From positions 7,287 to 71,286 of the forward strand of contig DAOQWL010000021.1 in the NCBI GenBank assembly GCA_035342095.1: a stretch of DNA of 64,000 nt, given 5' to 3'. This document shows, piece by piece, positions 34,353 through 44,099 of this stretch. The position numbers and the translations under genes were made by a program. The stretch comes from PLanc-01 sp035342095 (lineage in GTDB: Bacteria; Planctomycetota; Phycisphaerae; Sedimentisphaerales; Anaerobacaceae). Position 1 is the stretch's first letter. Each line of letters opens with the position of its first letter. Below the pieces are notes generated by a model. That model had not been told where the DNA came from. It searched no databases and saw only the letters and a program-made list of their open reading frames with translations.

Positions 34353-36209
34353 ATGATGAAGAGAGACAGATGGGTGCGAATGGCGATGTGCGGATTGGCG
34401 CTGGTGCTGGCGGCGGGCGCTTCGGCGATCGGGGGCCCGGTCCGCATGAAGGTGCTGGTCCCGGAGAATCACGTGACTTATGAAGGGCTGATGGGCGGCA
34501 CGATCGGGGCGTTCTGCTACCGGCAATCGGACGACCGGTTCTACATCTCGACGTACGGGACCAATCTGGGCATCCGCTGCTACGTCAGTGCCGATCAGCG
34601 GTTCCCCCTGTACGTGGAATATCCGCTGGACGCCGAGAACGGCAAGTCCTGGCAGTGCGCGACCGAGTCGGACCTGCTGCGGATCGCCAGTTCCGTCGAT
34701 GTCGAGGGCGGCAAGTTCAATTCCGACAACCCGGTCTCCTGTACGCCCAGCGGGATGATCATCAACCCCGCGCCGGTCACGGTCAACGGCTACTCCTATG
34801 GCGCCGGCGAGCTGGCCATTATCAGCGCGATGGGCAAAGCGGTGGACGCCTCGACGAACAAGCGCATGATCACCTGGGATTTCCGCGAGATCTGGTCCCC
34901 CACGACCAAGCAGCCGGACCGCGACAATGCCGAGTGGGATTCCGGCCTCCTCGAGACCGCCATCTTCGGGACCAAGTACGGCATCGGTCGTACGAACTGG
35001 AACGACGCGTTCAATGCTCTGCTCACGCAACAGGCTGTGGCGGATGCCATCGGCCTGGGACCGCAGACGGTCAATATCAATAGCGATCAGGTCGGCGCCC
35101 GCCAGGCAGCCTTCGCCAGTGACGGGTCGCACGTCTACTTCGTCTCGATGGCCGCGGCTTCCTACGAGGTCGGCGGGGTCTGGTCCGTGGAACTGGCCAC
35201 CAGGACGGTCAAGCGTCTGTTCGACAACAGTGACGCCCAATACGTCAAGAACAGCTCCGAGCCGGCCGTCCTGCCCGTCGGCGTGCGGAATCTGACCGGG
35301 GTGGAGTACAGCGATCCCAATTTGGATCAGGTGCTCTTCAACTCGACCGACATCACGGGCAACGCCGGCGGCCTGAGCTGCCTCGTGGACGACGGTACGG
35401 ATAATCCCCAGGTCTACGTGGCCTTGGACGCCAATCAGGTCTTTGATCTGCTGGAGATCGCAGAGCCCAACTACAACGACTACAAGAACATTCCGCAGGC
35501 CTGGTCCATTGCCACCGGCGCGGACGGCACGATCTACACGTATATGAACCAGCCGTACGTGCTGCTGAAGTACGACACGAAGGGCCGTCTGGCGGCGGTC
35601 GCGCATCGGGCCTTGTCCTATGCCTTCAACAAGTCGCTGGGGTCCACCTCGACGAACACGGCCTATCTGCGTTTGCAGGTCCGCACGATCCACATCCCGC
35701 TCAATGCCGACGATCCGAACGATCCGGGCATGGATATCCCGCAGTTGATGTTCATGTCCACCGCAGGCAAGTGCGTGGCCGGCGTGGACGTGTATCCGAC
35801 CGGGGATTTCAACTGTGACGGCGTCATCACCCTGGCGGACATGAACTTCTTCAAGACGCAGATCCAGAAGACCCGCGCCGGGACGCTCCCGGTCATGGCC
35901 GACGGCCAGGCCTACCTGGACTATCTCGAATGCGACCTCAACGGCAGCAGCGAGATCAATACCGCCAAGACGGGCTTGGCCGCTGCGTGCGTGACGGACA
36001 AGGACATGGCGATCCTCCATCAGTTCGTGCTGCCGGGCGACGCCAATCTTGACGGCTGCGTGGATGCCGCCGACGAGGCCATCGTCCAGGCCAACGTCGG
36101 GACCGCCACGGGCATGGACTGGTCCCAGGGCGATTTCGACTTCGACGACGATGTCGATGCGGACGACCTGGCTCTGTTGACCGCTAATATGGGAACCTGT
36201 GCCAATTAA
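34353..36209 (+). CDS. Secreted protein with dockerin-like calcium repeats
   Basis: 618 aa. Two ATGs (34353, 34356) follow GGAAGGAGA. The signal peptide is MAMCGLALVLAAGASAIGG. The body (residues about 30-470) reads like a beta-propeller/SMP-type repeat domain (FYISTYGTNLGIRCYV, HVYFVSMAAASYEVGGVWSV, GTIYTYMNQPYVLLKYD) but I cannot place it in a family. The C-terminus has dockerin-type repeats: GDFNCDGVITLADMNFF, then GDANLDGCVDAADEAIV and DFDFDDDVDADDLALL. The neighbouring pseudopilin starts 12 bases after its stop, so the two are probably co-transcribed. Confidence 0.72.
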   Translation: MMKRDRWVRMAMCGLALVLAAGASAIGGPVRMKVLVPENHVTYEGLMGGTIGAFCYRQSDDRFYISTYGTNLGIRCYVSADQRFPLYVEYPLDAENGKSWQCATESDLLRIASSVDVEGGKFNSDNPVSCTPSGMIINPAPVTVNGYSYGAGELAIISAMGKAVDASTNKRMITWDFREIWSPTTKQPDRDNAEWDSGLLETAIFGTKYGIGRTNWNDAFNALLTQQAVADAIGLGPQTVNINSDQVGARQAAFASDGSHVYFVSMAAASYEVGGVWSVELATRTVKRLFDNSDAQYVKNSSEPAVLPVGVRNLTGVEYSDPNLDQVLFNSTDITGNAGGLSCLVDDGTDNPQVYVALDANQVFDLLEIAEPNYNDYKNIPQAWSIATGADGTIYTYMNQPYVLLKYDTKGRLAAVAHRALSYAFNKSLGSTSTNTAYLRLQVRTIHIPLNADDPNDPGMDIPQLMFMSTAGKCVAGVDVYPTGDFNCDGVITLADMNFFKTQIQKTRAGTLPVMADGQAYLDYLECDLNGSSEINTAKTGLAAACVTDKDMAILHQFVLPGDANLDGCVDAADEAIVQANVGTATGMDWSQGDFDFDDDVDADDLALLTANMGTCAN

Positions 36210-36221
36210 GTGGTAGCAACG

Positions 36222-36908
36222 ATGTCAGTTTTTTCCAGAACGAAGCGACGCGATGCGTTCACGCTGATCGAGCTGCTGGTCGTGATTGCGGTGATTGCGC
36301 TGCTCATGGCCGTGCTGCTGCCCAGCCTGAAGCGGGCTCGCGACCAGGCCCGTCTCACCGCCTGCACGGCGCATCTCAAGCAGGTGGGCTTGGCCATGCA
36401 CATGTACGCCTCGGATTTCGACGACAAGTTTCCGAGCAAGGAAGTTCTGGGTGGTTTCAACTTTCGGGCGGCCCCCGGGTACAAGAACCCTTTTGATCCC
36501 CGGGGGCTCCCCGAAAAATACGGGTTGGCGGGCATCCTGGACAAGACCCACGTGCTCGAAGGCAACAGCAAGGTCTGGCGTTGCCCGGCCCAGCCGCACA
36601 AGTGGATGCGGGAGCTGGGCAACACCTATGCGTTCAGCATTGCTGCCATGCTCGAGAAGACCAAGACCTTCCAGATGAAGCTTTACAGCGGCACGTGGAT
36701 GGTGTGGGACAACTGGATGTACAAGCCGTACACGCCGGGCGTGCGGGCGCCGGGCCCTGTCACCGGGTTCTTGATCGACAAGGAAGAACGCCTGATGCCC
36801 CACAATAGCAATACCAGCAACGCAGATTACGAGTTCTGCTTCTTCAACATCCTCTACGCGGATTCGCACGTGGCGACGCGCCGTGAACAATGGCAGGACC
36901 AGAACTGA
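36222..36908 (+). CDS. Pseudopilin-like protein (type II secretion/DUF1559-type)
   Basis: 228 aa from the ATG at 36222 (a GTG at 36210 is possible). The N-terminal prepilin signal is DAFTLIELLVVIAVIALLMA, with Glu at position 5 of the mature form but Ala rather than Gly before the cleavage point. The rest is a globular domain with the family sequence ACTAHLKQVGLAMHMYASDF and a final ILYADSHVATR, the counterpart of the VDGHV motif. Such proteins are abundant in planctomycetes and are presumed to be secreted or membrane-anchored through prepilin peptidase. Confidence 0.85.
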   Translation: MSVFSRTKRRDAFTLIELLVVIAVIALLMAVLLPSLKRARDQARLTACTAHLKQVGLAMHMYASDFDDKFPSKEVLGGFNFRAAPGYKNPFDPRGLPEKYGLAGILDKTHVLEGNSKVWRCPAQPHKWMRELGNTYAFSIAAMLEKTKTFQMKLYSGTWMVWDNWMYKPYTPGVRAPGPVTGFLIDKEERLMPHNSNTSNADYEFCFFNILYADSHVATRREQWQDQN

Positions 36909-36939
36909 TCTCGATTATCCTTTGTTTTTCTGATTTGCT

Positions 36940-39126
36940 TTGAAACGATCCATCCTGTGCATCGCGGGAATCCTCCTGCTCGGCTCGGTGCGGACCTGGG
37001 CGGGGGGGACGATCCCTGTCCGTCTGGTGGGCGGCCGGCTGTGCGCCCGCTGTACGCTGTCGGCCGGCCAGGACAACGTCACCGCCCAGTTCGTGATTAA
37101 CCTGGGCGGCGCCTACGGCGTGGTCCTCGACCAGGACGCCTGTACGATCCTGAGTCTGGCCCCCGACGCGGTCGTCACCCTCGATTTCCAGTCGCAGGGC
37201 AAGCTCGCCGATCAGGCGTATCGCAAGGCGGACCTCGGCAACCTGAAGGAATTCACCACTCGATATGCGACGGAACTGGAGGAGATCCCCGTCTGGGGCA
37301 TGGTGGGTCTCACGGCGTTCGGCGAAGCGGGGATCCGACTCGACATCCGCGAGGGCCGTCTGATATTCGGTCCCATGGCCGACGCGGACGATGCCTGGCA
37401 CACCATCCGGTACACCGATGCCTCGGGCCAGTACCGAACCACGATCGAGCCGATGGCCGACTACAAGCTGCGTGCGGGCTTCACCACAGCCAGCTACGAG
37501 ACCCGCATCGACGGGATTTGCGCCGCTCTGGCCGAACGACCCGGCGGCAACTTCGACCGATGCACCCTGGGCACGCTGAACCTCAGCGAATATACCGCCA
37601 TCCGTCCGGTGGAAGGACTCAGCGAGCAGCTCGTCGAGTGCGACGCGATCATCGGCAACAGCTTCTGGCAGGACTTCGTGATCCAGATCGATCCTCTGCA
37701 GAAGGCGATCCGGCTCCAGGCCAAACTCGACCGGCAGTCGGACCTGGGCGAGCAGCAGTACTTCATGGCCTTTGCCGAAGACGACGTCGAGGGCATGGAA
37801 CAGTACCTCGCGGCGCATCCTCAGTCCCGCCTGGCTCGGGAAGCGTCGCTGACGGTGTTGACGCGCCGCGTGCAGGACCCGTCGGCGTCTGCGGACTCGC
37901 TCCAGCAGGCGGCTCGATCTCTGCGGCAGACCGTCCCGCCCAAGGAGGCGTCCGCGGAGCTGCTGGCGCTGGCCGACACGCTCAGCAGTGGGTCGGACGA
38001 CCGGCTCGACCACGTTGCCCTGCTCCTGGAACAGGCGAGCCAGTGCGCCCAGCAGACCACGGACGCCGCGTTGATCGCACGTGACATCGAGGTCCGTCGC
38101 GGCAGTCTGTCCCTGGCGAAAGGCGACCTCAAAGAGGCCCGCGTACACCTGCTGTCCGCCCTGTTCGGCCAGCCGGACAACCCCCTCTACAACTACTGGA
38201 TGGGACGCTACTACGAAGCCAAAGACCAGAAGGTGCGGGCATGGTCCCGCTACCTCCGGGCCGGCATGGGCGACAAGCCCGTCAGCGAGGCCATCGCAGC
38301 CCTGGAGCGCCTGACCAACGACCCGAACCTGCGGCAGGATTTCTCCGTGCAAGACGCCCAGGACTTCCTGGAGGGCCACATCCCGGCGTACAGCCCGGCC
38401 GATCTCGCCGGCCGCTGGCGGCATCCGCCCGACACACTCGTCGAAGCCCTTATGTGCGCGGACAACGCCAAGACCACAGCGGTCAATCTGGCCCTGCGAG
38501 CCCTCGCGGAAGAAGGGGTCCTCGTCCTGTGCTATCACATCAATGCCCCGGACCCCGATCCGCTGGCCAATGCCGCGACGGTCGAGGTCGCCAAGCGCCT
38601 GGGGATCGAGAGCACGCCGACCGTCCTGCTCAACGGCCGAGCTGTCCCCCTGACGGAGCAGGATCTGAGCGACCCGAACCGTGTTCTGACTGCCCTGACC
38701 CGGGCGGAGGCTGGTACGACGCTGCAGCACGTGGCGGTCGAGATCGAGCCCGCGCCCGAGGAGAAACGCGAGATCGCTGTTGTCTGGCCCGATGCCCTGG
38801 AGGCCGACGTGAACCGCGCGGACGTCTTCTGCGTGGAATCCGCGGTCCTGTTGAACTCGGCCAACCAATGTTGGCTGCACGGCCCGGTCGTCCGCGGCCA
38901 ACTGTCGCAGAACGACCTTCAGCGGACACCGGGACGTCTGGCCGGTATTCTGGACCCGCAAGCTGTGCTTGCCGAACAGGAGGCCTTTGCCCATCGGATC
39001 GAGTCGGAACTCGGGATCACCTACCGGACGATCCCGACCTACATCGACGTTCGTCGCTGCTCGGTCCTGGTCAAGCTCTACGACAGGGACGGGAATGTGC
39101 TGGCCGTGGGGACCGCGCCGTTATAA
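36940..39126 (+). CDS. Exported two-lobe retropepsin-like protein (catalytic Asp apparently lost) with thioredoxin-fold region
   Basis: 728 aa from a TTG at 36940; no clear ribosome site. A signal peptide (ILCIAGILLLGSVRTWAGG) precedes two aspartic-protease-like lobes: FVINLGGAYGVVLD stands where DTGA would be expected, and the lobe closes with GMVGLTAFGEAGIRLDI. A second lobe ends DAIIGNSFWQDFVIQIDP. A helical/TPR-like stretch follows (about 290-480). Residues about 500-590 resemble a thioredoxin fold with a cis-Pro context (GIESTPTVLLNGRAV) but no CxxC. It looks like a non-enzymatic scaffold or sensor. First gene of the 36.9-54.1 kb operon, 9 bases before the next. Confidence 0.6.
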   Translation: MKRSILCIAGILLLGSVRTWAGGTIPVRLVGGRLCARCTLSAGQDNVTAQFVINLGGAYGVVLDQDACTILSLAPDAVVTLDFQSQGKLADQAYRKADLGNLKEFTTRYATELEEIPVWGMVGLTAFGEAGIRLDIREGRLIFGPMADADDAWHTIRYTDASGQYRTTIEPMADYKLRAGFTTASYETRIDGICAALAERPGGNFDRCTLGTLNLSEYTAIRPVEGLSEQLVECDAIIGNSFWQDFVIQIDPLQKAIRLQAKLDRQSDLGEQQYFMAFAEDDVEGMEQYLAAHPQSRLAREASLTVLTRRVQDPSASADSLQQAARSLRQTVPPKEASAELLALADTLSSGSDDRLDHVALLLEQASQCAQQTTDAALIARDIEVRRGSLSLAKGDLKEARVHLLSALFGQPDNPLYNYWMGRYYEAKDQKVRAWSRYLRAGMGDKPVSEAIAALERLTNDPNLRQDFSVQDAQDFLEGHIPAYSPADLAGRWRHPPDTLVEALMCADNAKTTAVNLALRALAEEGVLVLCYHINAPDPDPLANAATVEVAKRLGIESTPTVLLNGRAVPLTEQDLSDPNRVLTALTRAEAGTTLQHVAVEIEPAPEEKREIAVVWPDALEADVNRADVFCVESAVLLNSANQCWLHGPVVRGQLSQNDLQRTPGRLAGILDPQAVLAEQEAFAHRIESELGITYRTIPTYIDVRRCSVLVKLYDRDGNVLAVGTAPL

Positions 39127-39135
39127 GGATTCACG

Positions 39136-40599
39136 ATGTCGAACACGCAGGTAATGCAACAGATGCAGGCGATGCTGGGCCCGGCCAGGGCCCGCCTGGG
39201 CCGCCTGCGCCTGGCGCGAGGCCTGCGGGAAGCCCTGGTCCTCGGGTCGCTTGTGACGCCGGCGACCTTGGGCGTCACCCTGCTGCTCGGCTTGCTGGTC
39301 CGCCCGATGGGGGCGCTCACCCGATGGCAACTGGCGATGATCGTCGGCGCTGCGCTGTCGAGCGCCGCAGCCTGTCTGATCCTCAAGTGCGGCCGGCTGC
39401 TCCTCCACAGGCCTTCCTGGCAGGACGCGGCTGAAGTTCTCGACGGCGCGGGCAACCCTCACGATCTGATCGTTACCGCCTACGACCTGGCTGGGCAGAA
39501 TCGCAACTCGATCTTTGCCCGGATGGCTGTCGAACGCGGGGTCACGGCCCTAAAGGCCGGGAGGAATCGTCCGTTTGGCTTGGCGGCACCCTCCCCTGCC
39601 GGCAGCCGGATCGGCATGGGGCTACTGGCCACTCTGCTCCTGGCAGCGGTGGTGGTCCTGCTCCCTCGCGCCGGCGGCGAGGTCGTGACAGTCGTCGGCA
39701 CAGCATCTGCTGATTCGCCCGCTTCCACGGACGCCTCCACGGCGCTCGTGCAGGCTCAGCGCGAACAGGCAGAGCCCCCGTCCGTGTCCCGCCCGGCGAT
39801 CCAGGCACTCTCGGCCTCACGACAGACCAAGGCCCAGGAGGCCCTCCTTGCCGTCTTGCCGACCAGCTTGGCCAGGACGGGCGCCTCCCAGAACGAAGCC
39901 GGTCCCACGCGTCAGGCGTTCTCCGCGCAGAGCCCGTCGGCCAATGCCGCCTCTCCGCAGGAGACGCCGCCCAGCGACAGTCGCCCATCGGCGACGCCGC
40001 GAGCGACGGCGCATCCTGCTTCGCCGCCATCTGCGGAAGAGGAGTCCTCCACGAACCCAACTCACACCCGCCAGCGGGCCGGAGGCAGCGGCGCTCCGGA
40101 TTCGGAATCGCGACTCAAAGCCAGTCTGCTGTCCGGCGAGACCGACCCCGATTCGGACGAGGAGAATCAGGACGACCTTCGCCAGGAGAAACAGCAACAG
40201 CGGGCCCTGGCGGGCACGGGCGGCCAGCCCCTGCTCTCCGACCGGCTCGGGGCGCCGTCTCGCGAGCTGGGCCTGTCGGGGAAGAAGAGCGACCTGCCGC
40301 CCGAGGGTCGCGGCGGTCCCAGCGATTTGAAGAGGTCCCGCGCGACGGCCACCATCCTGTCCGGCCTGCCGGTGCCCGTCCACGTCAAGGGTATGAAACA
40401 GCAGGGCAAGTCCAAGTCCCAGGCGCGAGCCATGCCGCTCGGGGCCAGCGACACCGAGTCGCGGTCCGTGGTCGAGGCCGCAGGGCCCGGGCACGAGGGC
40501 CACGTCCGACGGTATGCCCCCGACGAAGCGTGGCAAGCCGTGCTTGGCCGATATTATCAGAACCTGCGAGAATCCGAGTCCAACCAGCAATCAGAGTGA
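39136..40599 (+). CDS. Membrane protein of unknown function with long disordered tail
   Basis: 487 aa, unrecognised. AAGGA precedes the ATG. Residues about 35-55 and 64-80 are membrane helices (LGVTLLLGLLVRPMGALT, AMIVGAALSSAAACLIL), with a third at about 157-175 (GLLATLLLAAVVVLLP). The remainder is Ser/Pro/Gln/Arg-rich and probably disordered, with a short ordered end (YAPDEAWQAVLGRYYQNL). The position directly before moxR is where large DUF4175-like membrane proteins occur in related MoxR/VWA clusters, so it may be the membrane platform of the system; that is inference. Confidence 0.6.
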   Translation: MSNTQVMQQMQAMLGPARARLGRLRLARGLREALVLGSLVTPATLGVTLLLGLLVRPMGALTRWQLAMIVGAALSSAAACLILKCGRLLLHRPSWQDAAEVLDGAGNPHDLIVTAYDLAGQNRNSIFARMAVERGVTALKAGRNRPFGLAAPSPAGSRIGMGLLATLLLAAVVVLLPRAGGEVVTVVGTASADSPASTDASTALVQAQREQAEPPSVSRPAIQALSASRQTKAQEALLAVLPTSLARTGASQNEAGPTRQAFSAQSPSANAASPQETPPSDSRPSATPRATAHPASPPSAEEESSTNPTHTRQRAGGSGAPDSESRLKASLLSGETDPDSDEENQDDLRQEKQQQRALAGTGGQPLLSDRLGAPSRELGLSGKKSDLPPEGRGGPSDLKRSRATATILSGLPVPVHVKGMKQQGKSKSQARAMPLGASDTESRSVVEAAGPGHEGHVRRYAPDEAWQAVLGRYYQNLRESESNQQSE

Positions 40600-40608
40600 A
40601 GGGCTATT

Positions 40609-41634
40609 ATGCAAGAGTCGTTGTGCACACCCGAAGAATGGAAGGAAGGCCAGGCGGCCATCGACGCCTTCAAGGAGACCTTCGTCACCCTCAGAGATCA
40701 GGTCCGCACCCAGTTCATCGGGCAGGGAGCGCTGGTTGATGACCTGCTGTCGGCCCTGTTCGCGGGCGGCCACGTCCTGCTCGAAGGCGTTCCCGGCCTG
40801 GGCAAGACCATGCTCGTCCGCACCCTGTCGCAGGCAGTGCAGCTCGGCTACGAGCGGATTCAGTGTACTCCCGACCTGATGCCCGCGGACATCGTCGGCT
40901 GCATGACCCTGATCGAGACCGATCACGGCGGGCACCAGCTCACCTACCAGCAGGGTCCGGTCGTGTCGAACTTCGTGCTGGTCGATGAGATCAACCGGGC
41001 GACGCCGCGGACCCAGTCGGCCCTGCTCGAAGCCATGCAGGAAAGCCAGGTCACCGTGGGGACGCGGACCGTGCCCCTGCCGCAGCCCAACATCTTCATC
41101 GCGACGCAGAACCCCGTGGAGCAGGAGGGCACCTATCCCCTGCCCGAGGCCCAGATCGACCGGTTCATGGTCAAGCTGCTGGTCCGCTATCCGGACCCTG
41201 GCGATTATCATGCGATCATCGACAACACGACGGGCGTCACGTCTCCTGCGATCCAGGCCGTGGTCGGCGGGGAGAAGATCCTGACGATGCGCCGGTGGGT
41301 CCGCCAGGTCGAGATCAGCCGGCCGGTCCTGGACTACGCCGTGCGCCTGGTGGTGGCCACGCAGCCGGAACACACCAGCTTGGACCTGGTCAAAGAGGCA
41401 GTCGCTCTCGGCGTCAGTCCTCGCGGCGTGCAGTCGCTCGTCGTGATGGGCAAGGTCAAGGCCCTCCTGGACGGGCGGACCTCGGTCTCCTGCAAGGACC
41501 TCCAGTCCGTGGCCCTGGCGACCCTGCGGCACCGCGTACTGCTGAGCTACCGGGCGGCCGCCCAGCGGATCACTCAGGATCAGGTGGTCGAAGCGGTGCT
41601 CCAGAGCACCCCGACGACCGGACATTCCGCGTGA
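40609..41634 (+). CDS. moxR: MoxR-family AAA+ ATPase
   Basis: 341 aa. Walker A is GVPGLGKT, Walker B VLVDEINRATPRTQSALLEA with the MoxR-typical MQESQVTVG after it, sensor 1 IATQNPVEQEGTYPLPEAQI, and the arginine-finger context DRFMVKLLVRYP. MoxR ATPases act as chaperones that assemble or activate VWA-domain partners and metal enzymes. Ten bases after the previous stop and eight before the DUF58 gene, so it is clearly one transcript. Full length for the family. Confidence 0.95.
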   Translation: MQESLCTPEEWKEGQAAIDAFKETFVTLRDQVRTQFIGQGALVDDLLSALFAGGHVLLEGVPGLGKTMLVRTLSQAVQLGYERIQCTPDLMPADIVGCMTLIETDHGGHQLTYQQGPVVSNFVLVDEINRATPRTQSALLEAMQESQVTVGTRTVPLPQPNIFIATQNPVEQEGTYPLPEAQIDRFMVKLLVRYPDPGDYHAIIDNTTGVTSPAIQAVVGGEKILTMRRWVRQVEISRPVLDYAVRLVVATQPEHTSLDLVKEAVALGVSPRGVQSLVVMGKVKALLDGRTSVSCKDLQSVALATLRHRVLLSYRAAAQRITQDQVVEAVLQSTPTTGHSA

Positions 41635-41641
41635 GGCGACC

Positions 41642-42508
41642 ATGCTGCTGGACGAACACGAACTTTACGGCCTGGCCCCTCTGCGATTGCGGCTGCTGAT
41701 GCGCCCCCGGCGGCAGAGCCCCGCCGATTTCAGCTCGCGCGACAAGGGACTGGGCCTGGAATTCGCCGACTATCAGCTCTTCCAGCCGGGCGACGATATC
41801 CGCCACGTGGACTGGACTCACTTCCACAAGGACGGTCGCCTGGTCGTGCGCAAGTACGATCAGCACGAGACCGTCGCGATTCACCTGATGATGGACCTGT
41901 CCGCTTCGATGGCGTGCCTGGGCGAAGACAAGCCGCGGGTGGTCAAGCGGCTCTGCGCCGCACTGGCCTTCTGCCTCCTGCACAACGGCGCCAAGGTCGT
42001 CCTGCACCCGGTCGGACATCCATCCCTGCGACGTCGCTTCTCCGCGGCCACCCAATGGGAGACGTGCCAGGGCGCGATCGAGGCGCTGCCCGTGGGAGGT
42101 GTGCTGACGCTCGTCGATGAGGTCCGCCAGTTCTGCTACGCCAGCTCGCGAAGGGATCACCTGATCGTGCTGTCGGACTTCCTGACCGACCATGAAGACG
42201 CAGGCTTGGCCTCCTGCCTGGGGGACCTGAGCCACCGTGCGGTCCTGATCCATCCGACCTGTGCGGCCGAAGTGGAACCGGCTCTGGAGGGCGGCTTGAC
42301 CCTCGTCGAAGCCGAATCCGCAGGGACCGCGTCGCTGACCGTGGATCGCCAGGTCATCGCCGCGTATCAGCAGGCATATCGCCAGTACTACGACGGCCTG
42401 CGACAGGACGCCGAGCGGTGCGCGTGCCGCTACCTGGAGGTCGCCTGCGACGATCCGTTGCACCGCCAGATGGAATCGCTGGCGCCGAACGGAGTCCTGA
42501 ACCTATGA
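41642..42508 (+). CDS. DUF58 domain protein
   Basis: 288 aa. It carries the DUF58 hallmark around residues 43-60 (YQLFQPGDDIRHVDWTHF) and a degenerate VWA-like core starting HLMMDLSASMACLGED, which keeps a DxSxS-type MIDAS. The family almost always sits beside moxR and VWA membrane proteins (Bat clusters) and is thought to be a partner of the ATPase. No membrane helices, so probably cytoplasmic. Confidence 0.92.
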   Translation: MLLDEHELYGLAPLRLRLLMRPRRQSPADFSSRDKGLGLEFADYQLFQPGDDIRHVDWTHFHKDGRLVVRKYDQHETVAIHLMMDLSASMACLGEDKPRVVKRLCAALAFCLLHNGAKVVLHPVGHPSLRRRFSAATQWETCQGAIEALPVGGVLTLVDEVRQFCYASSRRDHLIVLSDFLTDHEDAGLASCLGDLSHRAVLIHPTCAAEVEPALEGGLTLVEAESAGTASLTVDRQVIAAYQQAYRQYYDGLRQDAERCACRYLEVACDDPLHRQMESLAPNGVLNL

Positions 42509-42521
42509 GAAAGGAACGACG

Positions 42522-44099
42522 GTGACATTCCACGGCATCTCTCCGACAGCGGCCCTGGCTCTGGCCGCGGGCACGGTGGCCGTCCTGACGGCGGCGCACC
42601 TTTTGCACCGGCGCTATCGGCGTGTCGTGGTCCCGGCTCTGCGATTCTGGTCGGCGGCCCTGAGAAAGCACCGCCAGGACACGCTGGGCGGCCGGCTCCG
42701 CCATCCGCTGACCTGGCTGCTGCTGTGCAGCCTGGCGGGACTGATGATCCTGGGGATGCTGCAGCCCGCCTTCTCGGGCGACTGGGGTCCGCGTCCCTGG
42801 GTCGTCGTGGTGGACCGCCGAGCCAGCATGAGACTGCCGTGCGACGCGGACTCCTGCCGATTGGTCCGCGCCCGGACTCTGGCTCGAGACTTCCTGGGTC
42901 GAGCGGCCGGTCCCGTTGGGGTTACGCTCATCTCTGTGGATCACACGGCCAGCGTCCTGGCGGGCGCCGACGACCCCAAGGCAGAATCCCTGTATCACTT
43001 GGCGCGTCTGACCTGCACCGACCAGACCGACGGTCCAGGCATGGAGCAGGCGCTGACGCTGGCGGATACGCTGGTTCGGCGCGAGCCTCGCACCGGTGTG
43101 TTGGTTCTGACCGATCATTCACCCGCCGGCTGGGACGTGCCCGCGTCCCTGCGATCGCACCTGACTGTGCTGAATGTGGCCGAGAAGGTGGACAATCTGG
43201 CGGTGCTGCCGCCGGAGATCGCGCCCATGGCCGACGGCACATATCAACTCAAGGTGTGGCTCGCCCACTGGGGCAGCGAGCCCTGCCGGGCAACGCTCAC
43301 CGTGCTGCACGACGGGCAGCCGGGAGAGACGTTGCCGGTGTCCCTGGCCGCCGGGCAGATGCGATCGTACGACTTCGTCTTCGGCGCCGACCAGATCGCG
43401 TTTCTCTCCGTGCGGGCGGACCGCGAGGAGGCCTACACGCTGGACAATCACGCGGCGCCGCCCACGTGGCAACGGCGCCGGGTGTTCCTTGCGGATGATG
43501 CGCCGCTGGCCCTGCAGGCGGTCGTCTCGGCCAATCCCGCGTACCAGCGCGCGACCGCGGCGGCTGAGGCGGATGTCTGCGTCTCCGTGGCCCGGAGCGA
43601 AGCGCGGGAAACAGGCGCGTATGGTCCTGTGCAGGTCACTGCGGCCCTGTGCCCGGACGAAGACCTGCGCCGGGCCTGGATGACGGACCTGTTCCTCGGT
43701 CCCAACGTGTCGCCGCTTGCCGAGAGCGGTTCGGCCGTCGTGCTGCTGTCCACTGCGGATACTCAGCCCCTGGCCGTGCGGTCCGACACAGTCCCAACGG
43801 TGGTCACGCTGTCGGCGTCCTTGTTCGATGACGGCGCGACCTTCTGGAAACAGCCTCAGTGCCCGGTCATTCTCGACGCGGTCCTGAATCCCGCGGCAAA
43901 TGGGCCCAGAGACACAGGCCTGTCCCACTGGTCCGGGGTGCGCTACAGCGATCTGACCTCGCCCGCGGCGGACGCGCAGACTGCCCAGGCACTGCCTGCC
44001 GTGCGGACTCACCTCCCGCTGGCGCGGGGCATCCTGTGGGTCGCGTTGCTCATGGCCCTGTGCGAACTCATGTGCTATGGCAGGGGGAGAATCGTCTGA
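42522..44099 (+). CDS. BatA-like membrane protein with a degenerate VWA domain
   Basis: 525 aa from a GTG at 42522 behind AAGGAACG. An N-terminal aerotolerance-type pair of helices (ALALAAGTVAVLTAAHLLHR, LTWLLLCSLAGLMILGMLQP) is followed by a VWA-like domain in which the MIDAS motif is altered (VVVVDRRASMRLP instead of DxSxS), then a beta-sandwich (VWLAHWGSEPCRATLTVL) and a C-terminal helix (GILWVALLMALCELMCYG). The degenerate MIDAS suggests a structural rather than metal-binding role. Its TGA shares one base with the ATG of the next gene, so translation is coupled. Confidence 0.8.
   Translation: MTFHGISPTAALALAAGTVAVLTAAHLLHRRYRRVVVPALRFWSAALRKHRQDTLGGRLRHPLTWLLLCSLAGLMILGMLQPAFSGDWGPRPWVVVVDRRASMRLPCDADSCRLVRARTLARDFLGRAAGPVGVTLISVDHTASVLAGADDPKAESLYHLARLTCTDQTDGPGMEQALTLADTLVRREPRTGVLVLTDHSPAGWDVPASLRSHLTVLNVAEKVDNLAVLPPEIAPMADGTYQLKVWLAHWGSEPCRATLTVLHDGQPGETLPVSLAAGQMRSYDFVFGADQIAFLSVRADREEAYTLDNHAAPPTWQRRRVFLADDAPLALQAVVSANPAYQRATAAAEADVCVSVARSEARETGAYGPVQVTAALCPDEDLRRAWMTDLFLGPNVSPLAESGSAVVLLSTADTQPLAVRSDTVPTVVTLSASLFDDGATFWKQPQCPVILDAVLNPAANGPRDTGLSHWSGVRYSDLTSPAADAQTAQALPAVRTHLPLARGILWVALLMALCELMCYGRGRIV

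Noticed and set aside
43859..44098. Earlier start for the giant VWA/TPR protein
   Set aside because: The extension lies wholly inside the preceding gene in another frame; the ATG at 44099 begins a proper membrane helix and overlaps the previous stop by one base.
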